A stretch of 64,000 nucleotides of DNA from Mesaphorura yosii (lineage: Eukaryota; Arthropoda; Collembola; Poduromorpha; Tullbergiidae), in contig WIXG01000159.1 of assembly GCA_009869945.1 (NCBI GenBank), positions 106,685 through 170,684 of the forward strand. Direction: 5' to 3'. Of the stretch, positions 63,986-64,000 are shown piece after piece. A program made the position numbers and the translations under genes. Within the stretch, counting starts at the first letter, position 1. Each line of letters begins with the position of its first letter. The notes under the pieces are model-generated. The model searched no databases. It was not told where the DNA came from and saw only the letters and a program-made list of their open reading frames with translations.

Positions 63986-64000
63986 GGGGGGGGGGGGGGG
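63986..64000. repeat. Poly-G run at the window end
   Basis: Fifteen consecutive G residues run to the last base. They fall in the intron upstream of ADI1 copy C exon 2. The run may be a genuine homopolymer or a contig-end artefact. Confidence 0.7.

Noticed and set aside
1-64000. tRNA genes, CRISPR arrays, intact transposons
   Set aside because: I saw no tRNA B-box with matching arms, no regularly spaced repeats and no transposase or reverse-transcriptase domains; a tRNAscan/RepeatMasker run would settle this.

Overview
This 64-kb window is eukaryotic nuclear DNA, almost certainly from an arthropod. Proteins are split by spliceosomal GT-AG introns, and compact genes have 61-136 nt introns. 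Three start regions carry an arthropod-type TCAGT initiator. The T-box protein resembles insect midline/H15 more than vertebrate Tbx20. A springtail or branchiopod would fit, but I cannot fix the order from sequence alone. No prokaryotic operons, CRISPR arrays, rRNAs, tRNAs or intact transposons were seen.

The left half (about 7.2-33 kb, minus strand) is one developmental transcription-factor gene, an orthologue of Drosophila midline/H15 (vertebrate Tbx20). I reconstructed seven coding exons by splice sites and phase; they join into a 677-aa reading frame without a break. Two exons (14573-14681 and 13728-13786) are short and were found by reading the T-box across introns. Intron 2 is 14 kb. 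The gene is flanked by about 7 kb (3' side) and 22 kb (5' side) of mostly non-coding DNA, as expected for a heavily regulated developmental gene. Six T-box core motifs lie at 1.1-5.7 kb.

The stretch from 33 to 56 kb is mostly empty. It holds one unassigned coding-like island with transmembrane character (44.0-44.5 kb, plus strand), a 15-nt minisatellite (53.2 kb), and several copies of the palindrome GTACGCGTACG.

The right end (56-64 kb) is gene-dense. Three acireductone dioxygenase (ADI1/ARD, methionine salvage) copies lie on the minus strand: an intact 178-aa gene, a pseudogene with four frame disruptions, and a third copy that runs off the window. RTRAF (C14orf166/hCLE, RNA ligase and transcription cofactor, 265 aa) sits between the second and third copies. 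A plus-strand gene of unknown function (62.4-62.9 kb) also lies there, with its own poly(A) signal. The dioxygenase copies share one pathway. RTRAF and the unknown gene look like unrelated neighbours.

I found no obviously new molecular system. The items most worth checking are the dioxygenase family (pseudogene, intron difference, active-site Arg to His change), the 44-kb island, the 62.4-kb gene, and the T-box motif cluster beside the T-box gene.
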